DNA of 64,000 nt, from assembly GCF_001612885.1 (NCBI RefSeq), contig NZ_BDBH01000004.1:1054001-1118000 (forward strand). The letters are read 5' to 3'. How positions within the stretch are numbered: the first letter of the stretch is position 1; each line of letters starts with the position of its first letter. Origin of the DNA: Nocardia harenae NBRC 108248. Its GTDB lineage: Bacteria > Actinomycetota > Actinomycetes > Mycobacteriales > Mycobacteriaceae. The notes beneath the pieces are model-generated. The model searched no databases. It was not told the DNA's origin and saw only the letters and a list, made by a program, of their open reading frames with translations. This document shows positions 32,082 to 41,010 of the stretch, piece by piece. Made by a program: the position numbers and the translations under genes.

Positions 32082-33550
32082 CGCGTCCTTCTTTCCGCGC
32101 CGGCGGGCAGTACCTCGCCCGCGGTGCGTTCACGCACGATCAGCCCGCGCGTGCGCGCGAGATACCAGAGTGCTACGGCGAATTCGGCGGCCACGATGCC
32201 GCCGACCAGGGTCCAGACGGAGTGTGTGCGCGCCGCGATCAGCAGCGCGACGCCCGCCACGCAGGTACCGACGAGCGCGCCGATCAGCACGCCGACGGTG
32301 TCCTGCCGCACGGGCAGGATGGCGGTGGTGATGAAGGAGGTGATGGTGGTGGCCGGGAGGATCAGCACCTCCAGCCGCAGCACCGCCACCGCCTCGGCGA
32401 ACTCGTCGCCGAAGATCAGCGGCACCGCGACCGGCGCGAGCAGCCAGAGCAGCGCGCTCGCCGCGCAGGCCAGCCCCACGCAGACGGTGAGCGCGCGCAG
32501 CGCGTCCGGCCAGAAGCGCTCGTCGCCGCCGCGCTTGGCCATCCGGGGCAGCAGCGCGAAGCCGATCGCGTCGAGCAGCGACTGCACCGCCCGGACCAGC
32601 CGGTCCGAGGCGGAGTAGAGCCCGAGCGAGGCGGCGTTCAGCACCGAGCCGAAGACCGTGGCCGAGCCCTGCCCGTAGCTGGTCACCAGCAGCCGCCCGG
32701 TGACCACGGGCGCCGCCGCGCGCAGCAGCACCGCGACCCCGCGCGGCCGCGCGGGCGGGCCGAACCCGCGCCAGGTGTCCCACCAGGTCAGCGCCACGCA
32801 GAGCACCGAGTTGCCGAGCAGGCAGAGCAGCGCCACCTCGGCGGTCGGGATGCGCGGCAGCAGCAGGATGAGCAGCAGCAGGTAGGCGATCCGCGCCACC
32901 GCCTGGTAGACCGTGGAGGCCCCGAACCGGCCCTGCCCGATCAGCAGCCAGTCCTCGGACATGGACCAGACGCCGCCGACGAAGAGCCCGAGCGCGATCA
33001 TCAGCAGATACTCCGGCGCGCCCGCGGCGAGCACGACCGCGAGCGCCAGCATCACCACGCCGAGGATGCCGCCGCGGATCGCCAGGTAGGTGCCGCGGGT
33101 GCGGTTGATCGAGGCCCGCTGCTCGGCCGGGCTCCTGGTCTCGCTGGACTCCTGCACCCGGGCGGCCATGTACGAGGTGATGCCGAGGTCGACCAGCAGC
33201 GAGCCGATGAAGTACGACGACATCCCGACGGCGAGCAGGCCGAGCCCCTCGGTGCCGAGCACCCGCGCCATGAGCGGCAGCGTCGCCACCGTCACCAGGT
33301 ACTGGCCGTACTTGCCGAAGCTCACGTAGGCGATGTCGCGGACCACGCCGAGCAGCTCGCGCAGCCGCGACGCCGGCTCGGCGGGCGGCGCCACGGTGAT
33401 GATCGGCAGCTTCTGCGTCGGCCAGTCGGTGAAGGCCGGCATGACCTCGGTGGGTGGGTCGTACTCCGGCATCCGCATGCCGTCCAGCGACACCGGGTAG
33501 TGCCGGTGCACGATCCGGATCGGAACGGTGTCCTCGGAGTAGCGGTTCAC
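32078..33550 (-). CDS. Wzx-like polysaccharide flippase
   Basis: 490 residues from GTG 33550. An N-terminal soluble stretch of about 80 residues (MNRYSEDTVPIRIVHRHYPVSLDGM) comes before about twelve membrane helices that begin LPLMARVLGTEGLGLLAVGMSSYFIGSLLVDLGIT. FGKYGQYLVTVATLPLMARVLG is the usual first-helix signature of Wzx/polysaccharide_synt proteins. It carries the lipid-linked repeat unit across the membrane. The unusually long N-terminal tail may be an added regulatory piece. Coupled on both sides by 4-base overlaps. Confidence 0.9.
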   Translation of the reverse strand: MNRYSEDTVPIRIVHRHYPVSLDGMRMPEYDPPTEVMPAFTDWPTQKLPIITVAPPAEPASRLRELLGVVRDIAYVSFGKYGQYLVTVATLPLMARVLGTEGLGLLAVGMSSYFIGSLLVDLGITSYMAARVQESSETRSPAEQRASINRTRGTYLAIRGGILGVVMLALAVVLAAGAPEYLLMIALGLFVGGVWSMSEDWLLIGQGRFGASTVYQAVARIAYLLLLILLLPRIPTAEVALLCLLGNSVLCVALTWWDTWRGFGPPARPRGVAVLLRAAAPVVTGRLLVTSYGQGSATVFGSVLNAASLGLYSASDRLVRAVQSLLDAIGFALLPRMAKRGGDERFWPDALRALTVCVGLACAASALLWLLAPVAVPLIFGDEFAEAVAVLRLEVLILPATTITSFITTAILPVRQDTVGVLIGALVGTCVAGVALLIAARTHSVWTLVGGIVAAEFAVALWYLARTRGLIVRERTAGEVLPAGAERRTR

Positions 33551-34701
33551 GGCGCGGGCACCGCCGTCCGCCCCGTGACGGTCGCCAGCAGCCCGGTGAC
33601 CGCGGCCGCGGTGGCATCGATGCCGAAGTCGCGTGACCGCTCGACGGCCGCGGCGGCGAGCCGGGTGCGCAGCGCGGGGTCGGCGGCGAGCCGGTCGAGC
33701 GCGGCGGCCAGCGCGGCCGGGTCGCCGGGCGGGACCAGGAGCCCGTCCACCTCCGGCCGGACGATCTCGGTCGGGCCGCCCGCATCGGCGGCGAGCACCG
33801 CGCACCCCGCGCGCATGGCCTCCACCACGACCTGGCCGAACGGCTCCGCGGTCACCGAGCAGTGCACCGCGATGTCGGCGTCGGCCAGGTACGGCCCCGG
33901 ATCGGCGACGTGCCCGGTGAACTCGACCGGGAAGGGCAGCTCGGCGGCGAGCACCGCGAGCCGGGCGCGGTACTCCTCCTCGTCGAAGAAGGTGCCGCCG
34001 ACCAGCGTCACCGCGGCCGGGCGGTGCGCGGTCAGCGCCAGCGCGCGCAGCAGCACGTCCTGGCCCTTCCACGCGGTGAGCCTGCCCGCCATCACGATCC
34101 GCACCTGCGCGGCCGGGCGCTGCGGGGCGCGCGGCGGCAGCGCGGCGTCCTCGATGCCCGGGTACGCCACGACGGCGGGCCGGCGCCGGGTGGCGAGGGT
34201 GCTCAGGGTGGCGCGGCTGTTGGCCACGACCCCGCGCGCGGCCCACCGGCCGAGCACCCGCAGCGCGAACGCGAGAACCCGGCCGAAGTAATCGGCGGAG
34301 ATCCGGTCGTGCACCTGCCAGACCAGCGGGATTCCGGCCCGCCGCGCCGCTACCGCCCCCATCAGCAGCGCCTTGGTGCTCTGCGCGACCACCACATCGG
34401 CGTCCGCGCGGCGCAGTGTGTCCCCCAGGGCGCGGCCCAGCCGCACCAGCTCCAGTGCCCCGCCTGCCAGCCGCAGCGGCCCGGAGCCGGCGATGGTGAG
34501 CGAGCGGCTGTCGAAGTCGTTGCGCTGCACGGTGACCGGGATGTCGCGGGCGCGCAGCAGCTCGACCAGCGGGCCGTCGGCGGTGAGCAGTGCCGACGGC
34601 CGCACCGCCGCGTCCGCGCGCAGCGCGGTGAGCAGCCGCAGCGTCGCCAGCTCGGCGCCGGAGGGCGCGGCGGTATGGGTGAGGAAGACGGCGTCGATCA
34701 T
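33547..34701 (-). CDS. GT4 family glycosyltransferase
   Basis: 384 residues from ATG 34701. GT-B fold: start MIDAVFLTHTAAPSGAELATLRLL (glycine-rich acceptor loop), VWQVHDRISADYFG, VVANSRATLS, then donor domain VRIVMAGRLTAWKGQDVLLRALAL, LVGGTFFDEEEYRARL and CSVTAEPFGQVVVEAMRAGCAVLAADAGGPTEIV (E-x7-E). It belongs to the GT4 retaining transferases and acts on the growing lipid-linked glycan. GTGA couples it to the flippase gene and ATGA to the next glycosyltransferase. Confidence 0.93.
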   Translation of the reverse strand: MIDAVFLTHTAAPSGAELATLRLLTALRADAAVRPSALLTADGPLVELLRARDIPVTVQRNDFDSRSLTIAGSGPLRLAGGALELVRLGRALGDTLRRADADVVVAQSTKALLMGAVAARRAGIPLVWQVHDRISADYFGRVLAFALRVLGRWAARGVVANSRATLSTLATRRRPAVVAYPGIEDAALPPRAPQRPAAQVRIVMAGRLTAWKGQDVLLRALALTAHRPAAVTLVGGTFFDEEEYRARLAVLAAELPFPVEFTGHVADPGPYLADADIAVHCSVTAEPFGQVVVEAMRAGCAVLAADAGGPTEIVRPEVDGLLVPPGDPAALAAALDRLAADPALRTRLAAAAVERSRDFGIDATAAAVTGLLATVTGRTAVPAP

Positions 34702-35756
34702 CCGCTCAGCTCCCGGTAGAGCGCGACGTGCCGGTCCGCGGCCGCCGTCCAGGAGAAGGTCTCGGCGTGCGCGCGGCAGCCCTCGGCGTCCGGCAGCTTG
34801 CCGTCCAGCGCCGCCACCAGCCTGGCGGCCAGCGCCTCGGCGTCGCCCGGAGCCACGATGAGCGAATCGTCCAGCGCGCGCACCGAATCCGGCAGCCCCC
34901 CGCAGGCGGTGACCACCGGCGCCCGCCCGGCCGCCAGCGACTCCAGCGCGATCAGCCCGAACCCCTCCAGCGCCACCGACGGCACCACGGTGAGCGCGGC
35001 CTCGGCGTACAGCCCGGTCAGCTCGGCATCGCTCACCCGGCCCGCGAAGCGCACGCTCGCGCCGAGCGGCCCGGCCTGCGCGCGCAGCGCCGCCTCGGCG
35101 GTGCCGGTGCCGACGATCACCAGCCGGGCCGCCGGGTGCGCGGCCAGCACGGCGGGCCAGCCGCGCAGCAGCACATCGATCCCCATCCGGTGCTCCAGCC
35201 TGCGCACGCAGAGCACCATCGGCTCGGCGCTCGGCGGGGCCGGGCGGAACTGCGCCAGATCCACACCGGGCGGGATAACGGTGACCCGCTCCGGGCGCAC
35301 CCGGTAGTCGGCGACCAGCAGATCGCGGAAGTACCCGGAGAGCACCACGAACCGGTCCGCGCGCAGCGCGCGCACCCGCTCCAGCAGGTACTTGGCCCTG
35401 GTGGCCGCGGCGCCCTCCCCCGCCATCCGGCTCTCCGCCGCCCACGGGCCGTGGAAGTGCACGACCAGCGCGGCGCCGCGCCGCGCGGGCGGGCCGTAGA
35501 GCGCGAAATGCCGGTCCAGCACGACCTTTTCGGCGGGGCCGTCCGCGTAGGCGGTGCGCGCCCGGTGCAGCGTGGAGCCACCGGTCGGGCCCCAGGAGCG
35601 GGCGCCCGCGGGAGCCTCGCCGAAGGCCGCGGCGTCGACGGTGACGTCCGCCCGACCGGCCAGCGCGGCGTAGAGGTCGGTGAAGTAGCGGTTCAGCCCG
35701 CCGGGGGCCGAGCCGAACCACTCCGACCCCGTCATGTGCACCCGCGGCGCGCTCAT
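34698..35756 (-). CDS. GT4 family glycosyltransferase
   Basis: 352 residues from ATG 35756 (MSAPRVHMTGSEWFGSAPGGLNRYFTDLY; the GGxNRY loop is typical of GT4). It continues with VVHFHGPWAAESR, VVLSGYFRDLL, VIPPGVDLAQFRP, the donor motif PMVLCVRRLEHRMGIDVLLRGW and SVALEGFGLIALESLAAGRAPVVTACGGLPDSV. PPGVDxxxFxP and ExFGxxxxE are hallmarks of the family. It lies second in the operon, so it should act early in repeat-unit assembly. ATGA overlaps on both sides. Confidence 0.93.
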   Translation of the reverse strand: MSAPRVHMTGSEWFGSAPGGLNRYFTDLYAALAGRADVTVDAAAFGEAPAGARSWGPTGGSTLHRARTAYADGPAEKVVLDRHFALYGPPARRGAALVVHFHGPWAAESRMAGEGAAATRAKYLLERVRALRADRFVVLSGYFRDLLVADYRVRPERVTVIPPGVDLAQFRPAPPSAEPMVLCVRRLEHRMGIDVLLRGWPAVLAAHPAARLVIVGTGTAEAALRAQAGPLGASVRFAGRVSDAELTGLYAEAALTVVPSVALEGFGLIALESLAAGRAPVVTACGGLPDSVRALDDSLIVAPGDAEALAARLVAALDGKLPDAEGCRAHAETFSWTAAADRHVALYRELSG

Positions 35757-36589
35757 GCCCGCCCCCCGCGACGGGTGCGGATCAGGTGCCCGGTGCGCAC
35801 CCGCAGCCGGTGCAGCGCGGCCCTGGCCAGCCGCAGGTCCCCCACGGCCACGTCGAGCGGGGAGAGCAGCCGCGGACAATCGCGCGCGATGCGATGGTGG
35901 AAGCGCAGCATCTCGGTGAGCTTGCTCAGCGACGAGGTGCGGCTGGAGAGGTTGAAGGTCGAGTTCCGCCAGGCCGCCGCGACCTCGGTGAGGCCGTAGA
36001 AGAGCCCGAACTGCCCGACCCGGGCGAAGAGGTCGACGTCCATCGGGAAGACCAGGTCGCCGCGGAGCCCGCCGACCCGGTCGAAGTGCTCGCGCCGGAA
36101 CATGGCGGCGGCGGTCGGGCCGAAGTCCGCGGGGCCGCGCCGGACGATGGTGCGCGCGAGCTCGCGCGGGCCGTGCACGCCGTCCAGCCCCGGCAGCCCG
36201 AGCCCGGTCTCCACCAGCGCGCCGCCCTCGTCGATCACCTGGAAGCGCGAGGAGCTGAGCGCGAAGGCCCGGTCGCTCATGACCTCGAGCTGGGTGGCGA
36301 GCGAGCCGGGCAGCAGGATGTCGTCGGCGCAGACCACCTTCACCAGCTCACCGGTGGAGAGCTGGATGACCCGGTTCCAGTTGTCACCGATGCGCAGCGT
36401 GCGCTCGTTGCGCTCGACCCGCACCCGCGGGTCGTCGAAGGACGCGGCGATCTCGCCGGTCGCGTCGGTGCTCGCGTTGTCGAGCACCAGGAGTTCGAAT
36501 TCGACGTCCTGGCTCAGAATCGAGCGCATCGTCGGTTCCAGGGTCCGGCCCGCCTGGTAGGCGGGAACGCAGACCGAAAGGCTGACCAT
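35753..36589 (-). CDS. GT2 family glycosyltransferase, first gene of the polysaccharide operon
   Basis: 278 residues. GT-A fold: LSVCVPAYQAGRTLEPTMRSILSQ, ELLVLDNASTDATGEIAA, the metal-binding region VKVVCADDILLPGSLATQ (D-x-D type ADD) and FPMDVDLFARVGQFG for acceptor binding. It probably adds the sugar next to the one loaded by the phosphotransferase at 42709. AAGGAGGGG lies 8 bases upstream, a strong ribosome site fit for the head of an operon. The C-terminus is basic and may rest on the membrane. Confidence 0.92.
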   Translation of the reverse strand: MVSLSVCVPAYQAGRTLEPTMRSILSQDVEFELLVLDNASTDATGEIAASFDDPRVRVERNERTLRIGDNWNRVIQLSTGELVKVVCADDILLPGSLATQLEVMSDRAFALSSSRFQVIDEGGALVETGLGLPGLDGVHGPRELARTIVRRGPADFGPTAAAMFRREHFDRVGGLRGDLVFPMDVDLFARVGQFGLFYGLTEVAAAWRNSTFNLSSRTSSLSKLTEMLRFHHRIARDCPRLLSPLDVAVGDLRLARAALHRLRVRTGHLIRTRRGGRA

Positions 36590-36858
36590 GTCCCCTCCTT
36601 TTAGCGGGATAAAAATGAATTCAGCAACATGCCGGCAATATGGCGGGAAATATCGGTTCAGCCTCGACCGGCTCGAATCGTATAGACCATAAACAGGTCC
36701 CGTGGTCTTTCATACCGCCCTCATTACGTGCAGCTCCGAAAATCTCGCATGTTCCAATTCGACGGAGCAATGGTCAAGCTATCGCGATTCGTCCTGCGGG
36801 GATACCCCGGATGGTTGCCAGTGGGCGACCTCACAGCGCCACACCGCCCCCTGTGCGT
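36590..36858. promoter_or_regulatory. AT-richer gap, promoter region of the polysaccharide operon
   Basis: This 269-base gap is clearly less GC-rich than its flanks and precedes the operon that starts at 36589. It includes an imperfect hairpin-like pair GACCA (36685-36689) / TGGTC (about 36703-36707) and a possible minus-strand -10 TATACG near 36679-36684. No gene is visible. It is the only sizeable gap before the twelve coupled reading frames, so the main promoter should lie here. Confidence 0.55.
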
Positions 36859-37959
36859 TCAGCGGATCGGCGGCTCCCCGTTGCTCGTGGCCGGCTCACC
36901 GGCGAGCCAGCGGCCGGTCAGCTCGGGATACCGCTCGGAGACCTCGGCCAGCAGGTCGGGGACGGTGAGCAGCACCCGGTCCGGGCGCGCCGCGACCAGC
37001 TCGGCGGGCGCGATGATCGGCACGTCGGTGCCCGGCATCCGCCTGCCCTGCTTGGCAGGCGAGGCGTCGGCCACCCCGGCCACCAGCTCCCGCCGGACCC
37101 CCGCCCGGCAGAACAGCGCCACCGCGCGGGACGCGGCGCCGTAGGCGTACATCCGGGAACCGCGGGCCGCCTCCAGTTCCAGTGCGGCGCGCAGGTTCTC
37201 GCTCTGCCGGTCGGCCGCGCGCTGCAACCGGCCAACGAACGCCGGATCGGCCGAGCCCGCCTCGCGGGCCAGCACCCGGCGCACCGCCGCGTCCGGCTCG
37301 GCCGGGCCGTGCACCGCGGCGATCAGCACCGTGCCGCCGTACAGCCCGAAGTCCCACGCCGTGACGACCGACATCCCCGCGGCATCCAGCATGCCGCGCA
37401 GCACCGCCAGGCTGTAGTAGGCGAAATGACCGTGCCGCAACGCATTCCACTGCTCTCCCGCGACGATGGTGTGCACGGGATGGTACTGCACCAGCAACAC
37501 GCCGCCGGGTGCGGTGGCCGCCGCCCGCTCGGCGACGGCGGCGCGCTGGTCACGCTCGTGCATGAGCCCGAAACAGTCGAGCACCACATCGGCGGGGCCG
37601 GTCGCGGGCGCGAAGCCGCGCGCGGCCAGCAACCCCAGCCAGCTGCCGCCGTGCGGGCTGCCGAACTCGCGCACCGTGCGCCCGCGCAGCAGCCCCGCGG
37701 CGGCGGCCATCTCGACCGCCTCGGCGGCCTGCTCGCGCAGCGCCCGCGGCTCGACGCCGCGCGGCTCGGCGGTCTCGGTGTCGTCCGCGGCCAGCTGGGC
37801 CAGCCCGCAGGCGGCGCAGAGCACCATCGCCAGCGGGTGCGCCGCCTCGTCCGGGCGCAGCGGCTCGCTCGCGGGCGGGAAGTGGTCGGCGGCAGGCATC
37901 CGGCCCAGATCGAGCACCCGGGTCAGCGCGGCGCCCCCGCACGCCAGGCAGGCGCTCAT
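36859..37959 (-). CDS. C-methyltransferase-like protein with degenerate SAM motif
   Basis: 366 residues. N-terminal zinc-binding block CLACGGAALTRVLDLGRMPAADHF ... LCAACGLAQ is that of sugar C-methyltransferases (NovU/TylC3 type). The C-terminal block has SRMYAYGAASRAVALFCRAG and VPIIAPAELVAARPDRVL. However, the SAM-binding region that should read V-E-x-G-x-x-x-G is VREFGSPHGGSWLGLLAARG, and the paralogue at 41007 has VVEVASNDGYLL in that place. So this copy may be weak or inactive. The start is 14 bases from the divergent RmlC-like gene. Confidence 0.82.
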   Translation of the reverse strand: MSACLACGGAALTRVLDLGRMPAADHFPPASEPLRPDEAAHPLAMVLCAACGLAQLAADDTETAEPRGVEPRALREQAAEAVEMAAAAGLLRGRTVREFGSPHGGSWLGLLAARGFAPATGPADVVLDCFGLMHERDQRAAVAERAAATAPGGVLLVQYHPVHTIVAGEQWNALRHGHFAYYSLAVLRGMLDAAGMSVVTAWDFGLYGGTVLIAAVHGPAEPDAAVRRVLAREAGSADPAFVGRLQRAADRQSENLRAALELEAARGSRMYAYGAASRAVALFCRAGVRRELVAGVADASPAKQGRRMPGTDVPIIAPAELVAARPDRVLLTVPDLLAEVSERYPELTGRWLAGEPATSNGEPPIR

Positions 37960-37973
37960 GGCACGATCACCCC

Positions 37974-38537
37974 GTGCGTATCGAGCGGACCGGGCTCTCC
38001 GGCGTCCTCCTGCTGATCCCGGAGCCCTTCCACGACGAGCGGGGCTTCTTCACCCGCACCTTCGACGCCGCGCTCTTCGACGCCGAGGTGGGCGCGGGCG
38101 CCAGCGCGAGCTTCGCGCAGGACTCGCAGTCCCGCTCGGCGCGCGGCGTGCTGCGCGGCATGCACGGGCGCCGCGGCCGCGGCGAGGCCAAGCTGGTGCG
38201 CTGCGCGCACGGCGCGGTGCACGACATCCTGGTCGACATCAGGCCCGGCTCCCCGACCTTCGGCCGCAGCGCGGCATTCCAGCTGGACGACAGCGACTTC
38301 CGGCACCTCTACGTGCCGCCGGGGTTCCTGCACGGCTTCCAGGCGCTGACCGAGACCGCCGACGTCTGCTACCGCATCGACCGCCCGCACGACCCCGCCG
38401 AGGACATCGCGGTGGCGCACGACGACCCGGACCTCGCGCTGCACTGGCCGCAGCCGGTCACGGTGGTCTCCGCCCGCGACCGCGCGGCGGGCAGCTGGCG
38501 CGAGCTCCTGGCCGCCGAGCGGCTCACGCATCGGTGA
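37974..38537 (+). CDS. RmlC-like dTDP-4-keto-6-deoxysugar 3,5-epimerase
   Basis: 187 residues from GTG 37974. The cupin signature is clear: PEPFHDERGFFTRTFD, FAQDSQSRSARGVLRGMHG (catalytic His region), KLVRCAHGAVHDILVDIRPGSPTFG, and LYVPPGFLHGFQALTETADVCYRI with the catalytic Tyr area. It epimerises C3 and/or C5 of a 4-keto-6-deoxy sugar nucleotide. The usual YQ after RGMH is GR here, so substrate or positional choice may differ. It is convergent with the epimerase gene at 38524 (14-base overlap). Confidence 0.88.
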   Translation: MRIERTGLSGVLLLIPEPFHDERGFFTRTFDAALFDAEVGAGASASFAQDSQSRSARGVLRGMHGRRGRGEAKLVRCAHGAVHDILVDIRPGSPTFGRSAAFQLDDSDFRHLYVPPGFLHGFQALTETADVCYRIDRPHDPAEDIAVAHDDPDLALHWPQPVTVVSARDRAAGSWRELLAAERLTHR

Positions 38538-39588
38538 CCGCCGCCAGCGGCCGGGCTGCGCCTGCCCACCGCAGCTCGCCGTCGATCAGCCCGCGCTCGC
38601 CGAGCGTGCGCAGCGTCGCCAGCCGGACGAAGGTGGAGCCGAAGGCCTCGGCGGTGAGCCCGCGGTCGCGGTACTCCCGGTAGAGCTGGGCGGCGCCGTC
38701 CGGAATGCTCCAGCGTGCCTCGAAGCCGAGGTCGCGCCGGGCGGCGGCGAAATCCACCCGGTACGAGCGCGGGTCGGCGCCGGACTCGCCGGTGATCACC
38801 ACCTCCGCGCCGGGCACCACGTCGGCCACCGCGTTCGCGATCTCGGCCACCGTGCGGTTGTTCCGCTCGGTGCCGATGTTGTAGGCGCGGCAGTGGATCG
38901 CCTCGACCGGCGCCTCCAGGCAGACCGCGAAGGCCTCCGCGATGTCCTCGGCGTGCACCAGCGGCCGCCACGGCGTGCCGTCCGAGAGCACCTTGACCAC
39001 GCCGCTCAGCACCGCGTGGCCGACCAGGTTGTTCAGCACGATATCGGCGCGCAGCCGGGGCGAGAAGCCGAAGGCGGTGGCATTGCGCAGGAACACCGGG
39101 GCGAAGCCGGAATCCGCGATGGCGGCGACATCGTCCTCGACCCGCACCTTGCTCTCCGCGTACGGGGTGAGCGGGCGCAGCGGCGCCGACTCGTCCACCA
39201 GGCCGTCGCCGGCCGAGCCGTAGACCGAGCAGGTGGAGGCGTAGAGGAAGCGGGGCACCCCGGCCTGCTTCGCCAGCCGGGCCAGCCGCACCGAGGCGTG
39301 GTGGTTGATGTCGTGCGTGATCTCCGGGACCAGCGCGCCGAGCGGGTCGTTGGAGAGCGCGGCCAGGTGGATCACCGCATCGAAGCCGGCCAGCTGCGCC
39401 GCGGTGACGTCGCGCAGGTCGACCGCGAGCCCGGGCGGGTCCTGCACCGCGGCCCCGAGCACGCGATCGGCGAAATAGCCGGTGTCCAGGCCGGTGACCT
39501 CGTGCCCGCGGGCCCGCAGCAGCGGCACCATGACGGTGCCGAGGTACCCCTGGTGCCCGGTGACGAGAACCCGCAACGTCCTACCCAC
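38524..39588 (-). CDS. NAD-dependent sugar-nucleotide epimerase/dehydratase (extended SDR)
   Basis: 354 residues from GTG 39588. Extended SDR features: VLVTGHQGYLGTVMVPLLRARGHEVTGLDTG, HLAALSNDPLG, YASTCSVYGSAGDG, catalytic YAESK, RNATAFGFSPRLRADIVLNNLVGHAV and AYNIGTERNNRTV. It should reduce, epimerise or dehydrate a nucleotide sugar. The first loop (TGHQGYLG) is not that of CDP-glucose 4,6-dehydratases (FKGSWL), so it probably acts later in the pathway. Last gene of the four-gene unit that starts at 42254; its start overlaps the previous stop by 8 bases. Confidence 0.9.
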   Translation of the reverse strand: MGRTLRVLVTGHQGYLGTVMVPLLRARGHEVTGLDTGYFADRVLGAAVQDPPGLAVDLRDVTAAQLAGFDAVIHLAALSNDPLGALVPEITHDINHHASVRLARLAKQAGVPRFLYASTCSVYGSAGDGLVDESAPLRPLTPYAESKVRVEDDVAAIADSGFAPVFLRNATAFGFSPRLRADIVLNNLVGHAVLSGVVKVLSDGTPWRPLVHAEDIAEAFAVCLEAPVEAIHCRAYNIGTERNNRTVAEIANAVADVVPGAEVVITGESGADPRSYRVDFAAARRDLGFEARWSIPDGAAQLYREYRDRGLTAEAFGSTFVRLATLRTLGERGLIDGELRWAGAARPLAAVTDA

Positions 39589-40231
39589 TTCCTAGATCCA
39601 GCACGGCCTTGTCCATCAGAAAACCCTCCGCGTATCGCGCGTGGCACTGCACCCCGCGCAGCCGCGCCAGCCCCAGGAACGATTCGTCGTCGAACCAGTC
39701 CCGCCCGGCCTGCGAGGGGTAGTGCTTCGCCAGCAGCGCCGCCTTCTCGGCGGCCACCTCCGGCGTCACCGGGTGCAGCACCGCGGGGCGCGGAGTATCC
39801 GTCTCCCACTTGGGGATCTCGTAACCGAGCACCAGATGGTTACGGAATTCGGTCGGCACCAGCTCGGCCAGGGTCCGGTGGTCCTGGTGCGCGTCGCCGC
39901 GGTGCGGCGCGAAGACCAGCTCCGGCTCGGTGCTCCGGCGGAATTCCGCCAGCGCGTCCTTCACCCGGTCCCAGTGCGCGGGCACCCGGCCGTCCGGCAG
40001 GTCGAGCACGGTGAGCGCCAGATCCACGCCCGGGCAGAAGGATTCGAGCGCGGCGCGCTCCTCGGTTTCCCGTGCGGTGCCGCCGCCGGAGAGCACGAGC
40101 GCCCGCACCCGCAGCCCGGCATGCGCGCGCGCCAGCGTCAGCAGCGTCGCACCGGCGCCGATCGCGATGTCGTCGCAGTGCGCGCCGAGCAGCGCGATCT
40201 CGGTGAGCCGCGCCGGTACCAGCGAGATCAC
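39581..40231 (-). CDS. PIG-L/LmbE family deacetylase
   Basis: 216 residues from GTG 40231. The Zn site is seen as LLGAHCDDIAIGAGATLL (family AHPDDE; here AHCDDI) and HRGDAHQDHRTLAE (second His pair). Length and order fit the LmbE family, which deacetylates N-acetyl sugars such as GlcNAc adducts. In the sugar-nucleotide set it would free an amino group on the sugar or on a precursor. The usual Glu after DD is Ile here, as in some glycan-cluster members. GTGA couples it to the cytidylyltransferase gene. Confidence 0.88.
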   Translation of the reverse strand: MISLVPARLTEIALLGAHCDDIAIGAGATLLTLARAHAGLRVRALVLSGGGTARETEERAALESFCPGVDLALTVLDLPDGRVPAHWDRVKDALAEFRRSTEPELVFAPHRGDAHQDHRTLAELVPTEFRNHLVLGYEIPKWETDTPRPAVLHPVTPEVAAEKAALLAKHYPSQAGRDWFDDESFLGLARLRGVQCHARYAEGFLMDKAVLDLGSG

Positions 40232-41010
40232 GGTGCCGGACGCTCCCAGACCATCCAGGGCCGGTCGCCGCGGTGGTACCCGGTGTCGAGCTCGGCGCGC
40301 TCCTTGAAGGTGTCGGCCGGCTTCCAGAAGCCGAAGTGCTGGTAGCCGAAGAGCCTGCCCTGCGACGCCAGCGCGCCGCAGGCGTCCTCGACGAGGTCGC
40401 CGCCGGGCGGCAGGTGGTCGAAGATCTCCTGGGTGAGCACGAAGTAGCCGCCGTTCTCCCAGATCGGGAGCTTGGCCACCGGGGTGATCTGCTTGACCTC
40501 GCCATTGGGCAGCACGTCCACGCAGTGGAACGAGGACTGCGGCGGCACGATCAGCATGGAGGCCGCGGCGCCGGACTCCGCGAAGCGCCCGACCACCTCG
40601 TCCAGCGGGGCGTCGGTGAGCACGTCGGAGTAGTTGGCCAGGAACATCTCGTCACCGCCCAGGTGCGGGCGCACCCGGCGCAGCCGCTCCCCGATCGCCG
40701 ACTCCAGCCCGGTGTCGACGAAGGTGATGGTCCAGTCCGCGATATCGGAGTCCAGCAGCTCGACCTCGCCGCCGCGGATGACGAAGTCGTTGGACATCGT
40801 CTCCTGGTAGGTCAGGAAGAAATTCTTGATGTGGTGCGCGCCGTAGCCGAGGCAGAGGATGAACTCGGTGTGGCCGTAGTGCGCGTAGTACCGCATGACG
40901 TGCCAGATCAGCGGGCGCGGCCCGACCATCTGCATGGGCTTGGGGACCACGTCGGTGTCGCTGTTGCGCATGCGCATGCCGTAGCCGCCACAGAACAGAA
41001 CGACCTTCAT
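40228..41010 (-). CDS. rfbF: Glucose-1-phosphate cytidylyltransferase
   Basis: 260 residues from ATG 41010; the frame extends upstream but lies within the methyltransferase gene. The nucleotidyltransferase signature is VVLFCGGYGMRMRNSDTDVVPKPMQMVGPRPLIWHVMRYYAHYGH, with the RfbF-specific YQETMSNDFVIRGGEVELLDSDIADWTITFVDTG and ENGGYFVLTQEIFDHL. It makes CDP-glucose from CTP and glucose-1-phosphate, the first step to CDP-3,6-dideoxy or branched sugars. No CDP-glucose 4,6-dehydratase is seen in the window. Confidence 0.93.
   Translation of the reverse strand: MKVVLFCGGYGMRMRNSDTDVVPKPMQMVGPRPLIWHVMRYYAHYGHTEFILCLGYGAHHIKNFFLTYQETMSNDFVIRGGEVELLDSDIADWTITFVDTGLESAIGERLRRVRPHLGGDEMFLANYSDVLTDAPLDEVVGRFAESGAAASMLIVPPQSSFHCVDVLPNGEVKQITPVAKLPIWENGGYFVLTQEIFDHLPPGGDLVEDACGALASQGRLFGYQHFGFWKPADTFKERAELDTGYHRGDRPWMVWERPAP

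Noticed and set aside
24508..32618. Long plus-strand open frames over the polysaccharide operon
   Set aside because: They are antisense to genes with full glycosyltransferase, flippase and aminotransferase motifs. Their own translations are His/Gly/Arg-rich shadows.
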